Source of the DNA: Serinus canaria
Taxonomy: Eukaryota > Chordata > Aves > Passeriformes > Fringillidae
Length of the DNA: 64,000 nucleotides
Direction: 5' to 3'
Assembly: GCF_022539315.1 (NCBI RefSeq)
Contig: NC_066316.1
Span: forward strand, 53,507,994-53,571,993
Shown here: one piece after another, positions 63,076-64,000 of the stretch
Layout of the letters: each line of letters begins with the position of its first letter
Position numbering within the stretch: the first letter of the stretch is position 1
Translations under genes and position numbers: made by a program
Notes under the pieces: model-generated
Database searches by the model: none
What the model was told of the DNA's origin: nothing
The model's input: only the letters and a program-made list of their open reading frames with translations

Positions 63076-64000
63076 ACCGAGCAATTAGCAAATGCACTGA
63101 AAATTCAACACTCATCTCCGTAACACAGAATAACTCATTTTTAAATTAAAAATGTGTTTTAATAACTTCACTTTGGTTACAGATACACAGAGAAAAATAA
63201 AGCCTCCTTTATCCAATTTCAGCTCCCTTCTGCAACTGACAAAATGATTTGCTGCCTCAATCTAGCAACCAAATATACAGTTTGGCATTTCTAAACTAAA
63301 TAATCTCCTCCTTATCAGCAAGTATCTATTTAAAAACAGAATAGAATAAAAATTAAGACCTGTGATAATAATATTATAATATATTTGAAACTGTTATTTA
63401 ATTAACTGCCAGATTAACATCTTGTCCTACTGGATGGGTAATAGCAAGAACTAGCCAGGAACCTATCTGCAAAGTCCAAAATTTTATCTTATTTTCTATA
63501 TTAAACAATAAATGACATAAAAAGAAGCTAATCTGCAACTGGTCAGTTGCACAAAACAAATGTTCTTTCCCATTAATAATCAAGTTACTAATCTGTTGTG
63601 CTCACAAGGCAGTGTAGAGCTCTCACTGCCTACGCTCATATCCCTAATTTAAAAAAAAAAAAAAACCAACTCAAACTTCATGATAACCTCAGTTTATCTC
63701 TCTCTCTTGAAAACTGCTGTATTTTTCTTAGTACATGGTATGCACATTGAGACCAACCTTCTTAAAAAGGGTAGGAAAAAAGCACAAGGTCTCCATCAGC
63801 AGTGAAATCCAAGTAGATAAAAAGGAGATCCTTACTTTTCTATATACTCTGATACATTAAAAAAAATCCTGACTTTAAAGTATTGATAAAGAAAAAAAAT
63901 AAGAAAAGCTACAGACTCCTTTAAAAATGAGGAGAAAAAAGGAAACCAACCACCACAACAACAAACAGATGATAAAAATATGTAACACTTTTGTATGCAC

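Larger units (their letters stand above)
15494..64000 (-). other. ARID1B: ARID1B intron upstream of the exon (partial)
   Basis: Ends at the CCAACAG acceptor (15500-15494, minus strand) and runs off the right edge, so at least 48.5 kb. It carries most of the window's repeats: AAT microsatellite, three CR1 pieces, a solo LTR, CA and TA repeats, and a tRNA-like relic. No other coding exon is visible. The stretches 19700-24980, 25690-34590, 34830-42600, 42700-51650, 52300-61250 and 63100-64000 contain only AT-rich unique sequence, homopolymer runs and the short motifs listed separately. An unannotated noncoding transcript or nested gene with short exons cannot be excluded by eye. Confidence 0.75.

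Noticed and set aside
1..64000. CRISPR arrays, operons, phage or other prokaryotic systems
   Set aside because: Sequence is vertebrate intron; no regularly spaced repeats, Shine-Dalgarno-led gene clusters or bacterial genes.

Overview
The window looks like intronic DNA from a bird, probably a songbird. Three things point that way: fragments of CR1 LINEs in both orientations, one ending in the ATTCTATG-type 3' tail typical of avian CR1; a solo retroviral LTR of a kind I recall from passerine genomes; and no Alu, B1 or L1 sequence. Base composition is AT-rich and CpG-poor with a few exceptions. There is no bacterial-style gene organisation. Almost every open frame here is chance, a repeat, or an antisense shadow.

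The one coding feature I can support is a 147-base, 49-codon, in-frame exon on the minus strand (15493 down to 15347), with canonical splice sites on both sides. It encodes a Q/P/Y-rich stretch containing [12 protein letters not shown] and HLPPQAQYL, which I recognise as the N-terminal low-complexity region of ARID1B, a BAF (SWI/SNF) chromatin-remodelling subunit. Everything from 15494 to 64000 is then the intron before this exon in transcript order (at least 48.5 kb), and 1-15346 is the intron after it (at least 15.3 kb). Large early introns are usual for ARID1B.

Layout, left to right. 1-12430: unique intron with a GC-richer patch holding a CTCF-like motif near 4.0 kb, a 32-bp tandem duplication at 5.56 kb and a compound TA/CA/TA microsatellite at 8.87 kb. 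12431-12735: sense-oriented CR1 tail. 15347-15493: the exon. 16639-16721: long perfect AAT repeat. About 17.8-19.6 kb: old, decayed CR1 relic, antisense to the gene, with an internal gap. 24981-25684: younger CR1 3' end. 34.6 kb: short CR1-like reverse-transcriptase relic. 42.64 kb: ZNF143-type ACTACAATTCCC motif. About 51667-52292: solo LTR in sense orientation with the gene. 62.68-62.75 kb: tRNA-derived (SINE-like) relic. About 62.86-63.08 kb: small CpG-rich island-like patch with a CCAAT box.

I found no operon, CRISPR array, phage, or novel gene system. The points most worth checking are the CpG-rich patch, the sense-oriented LTR with its poly(A) signal inside the gene, and the CTCF-, ZNF143- and p53-like motifs. 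All motif calls were made by eye and are candidates only.
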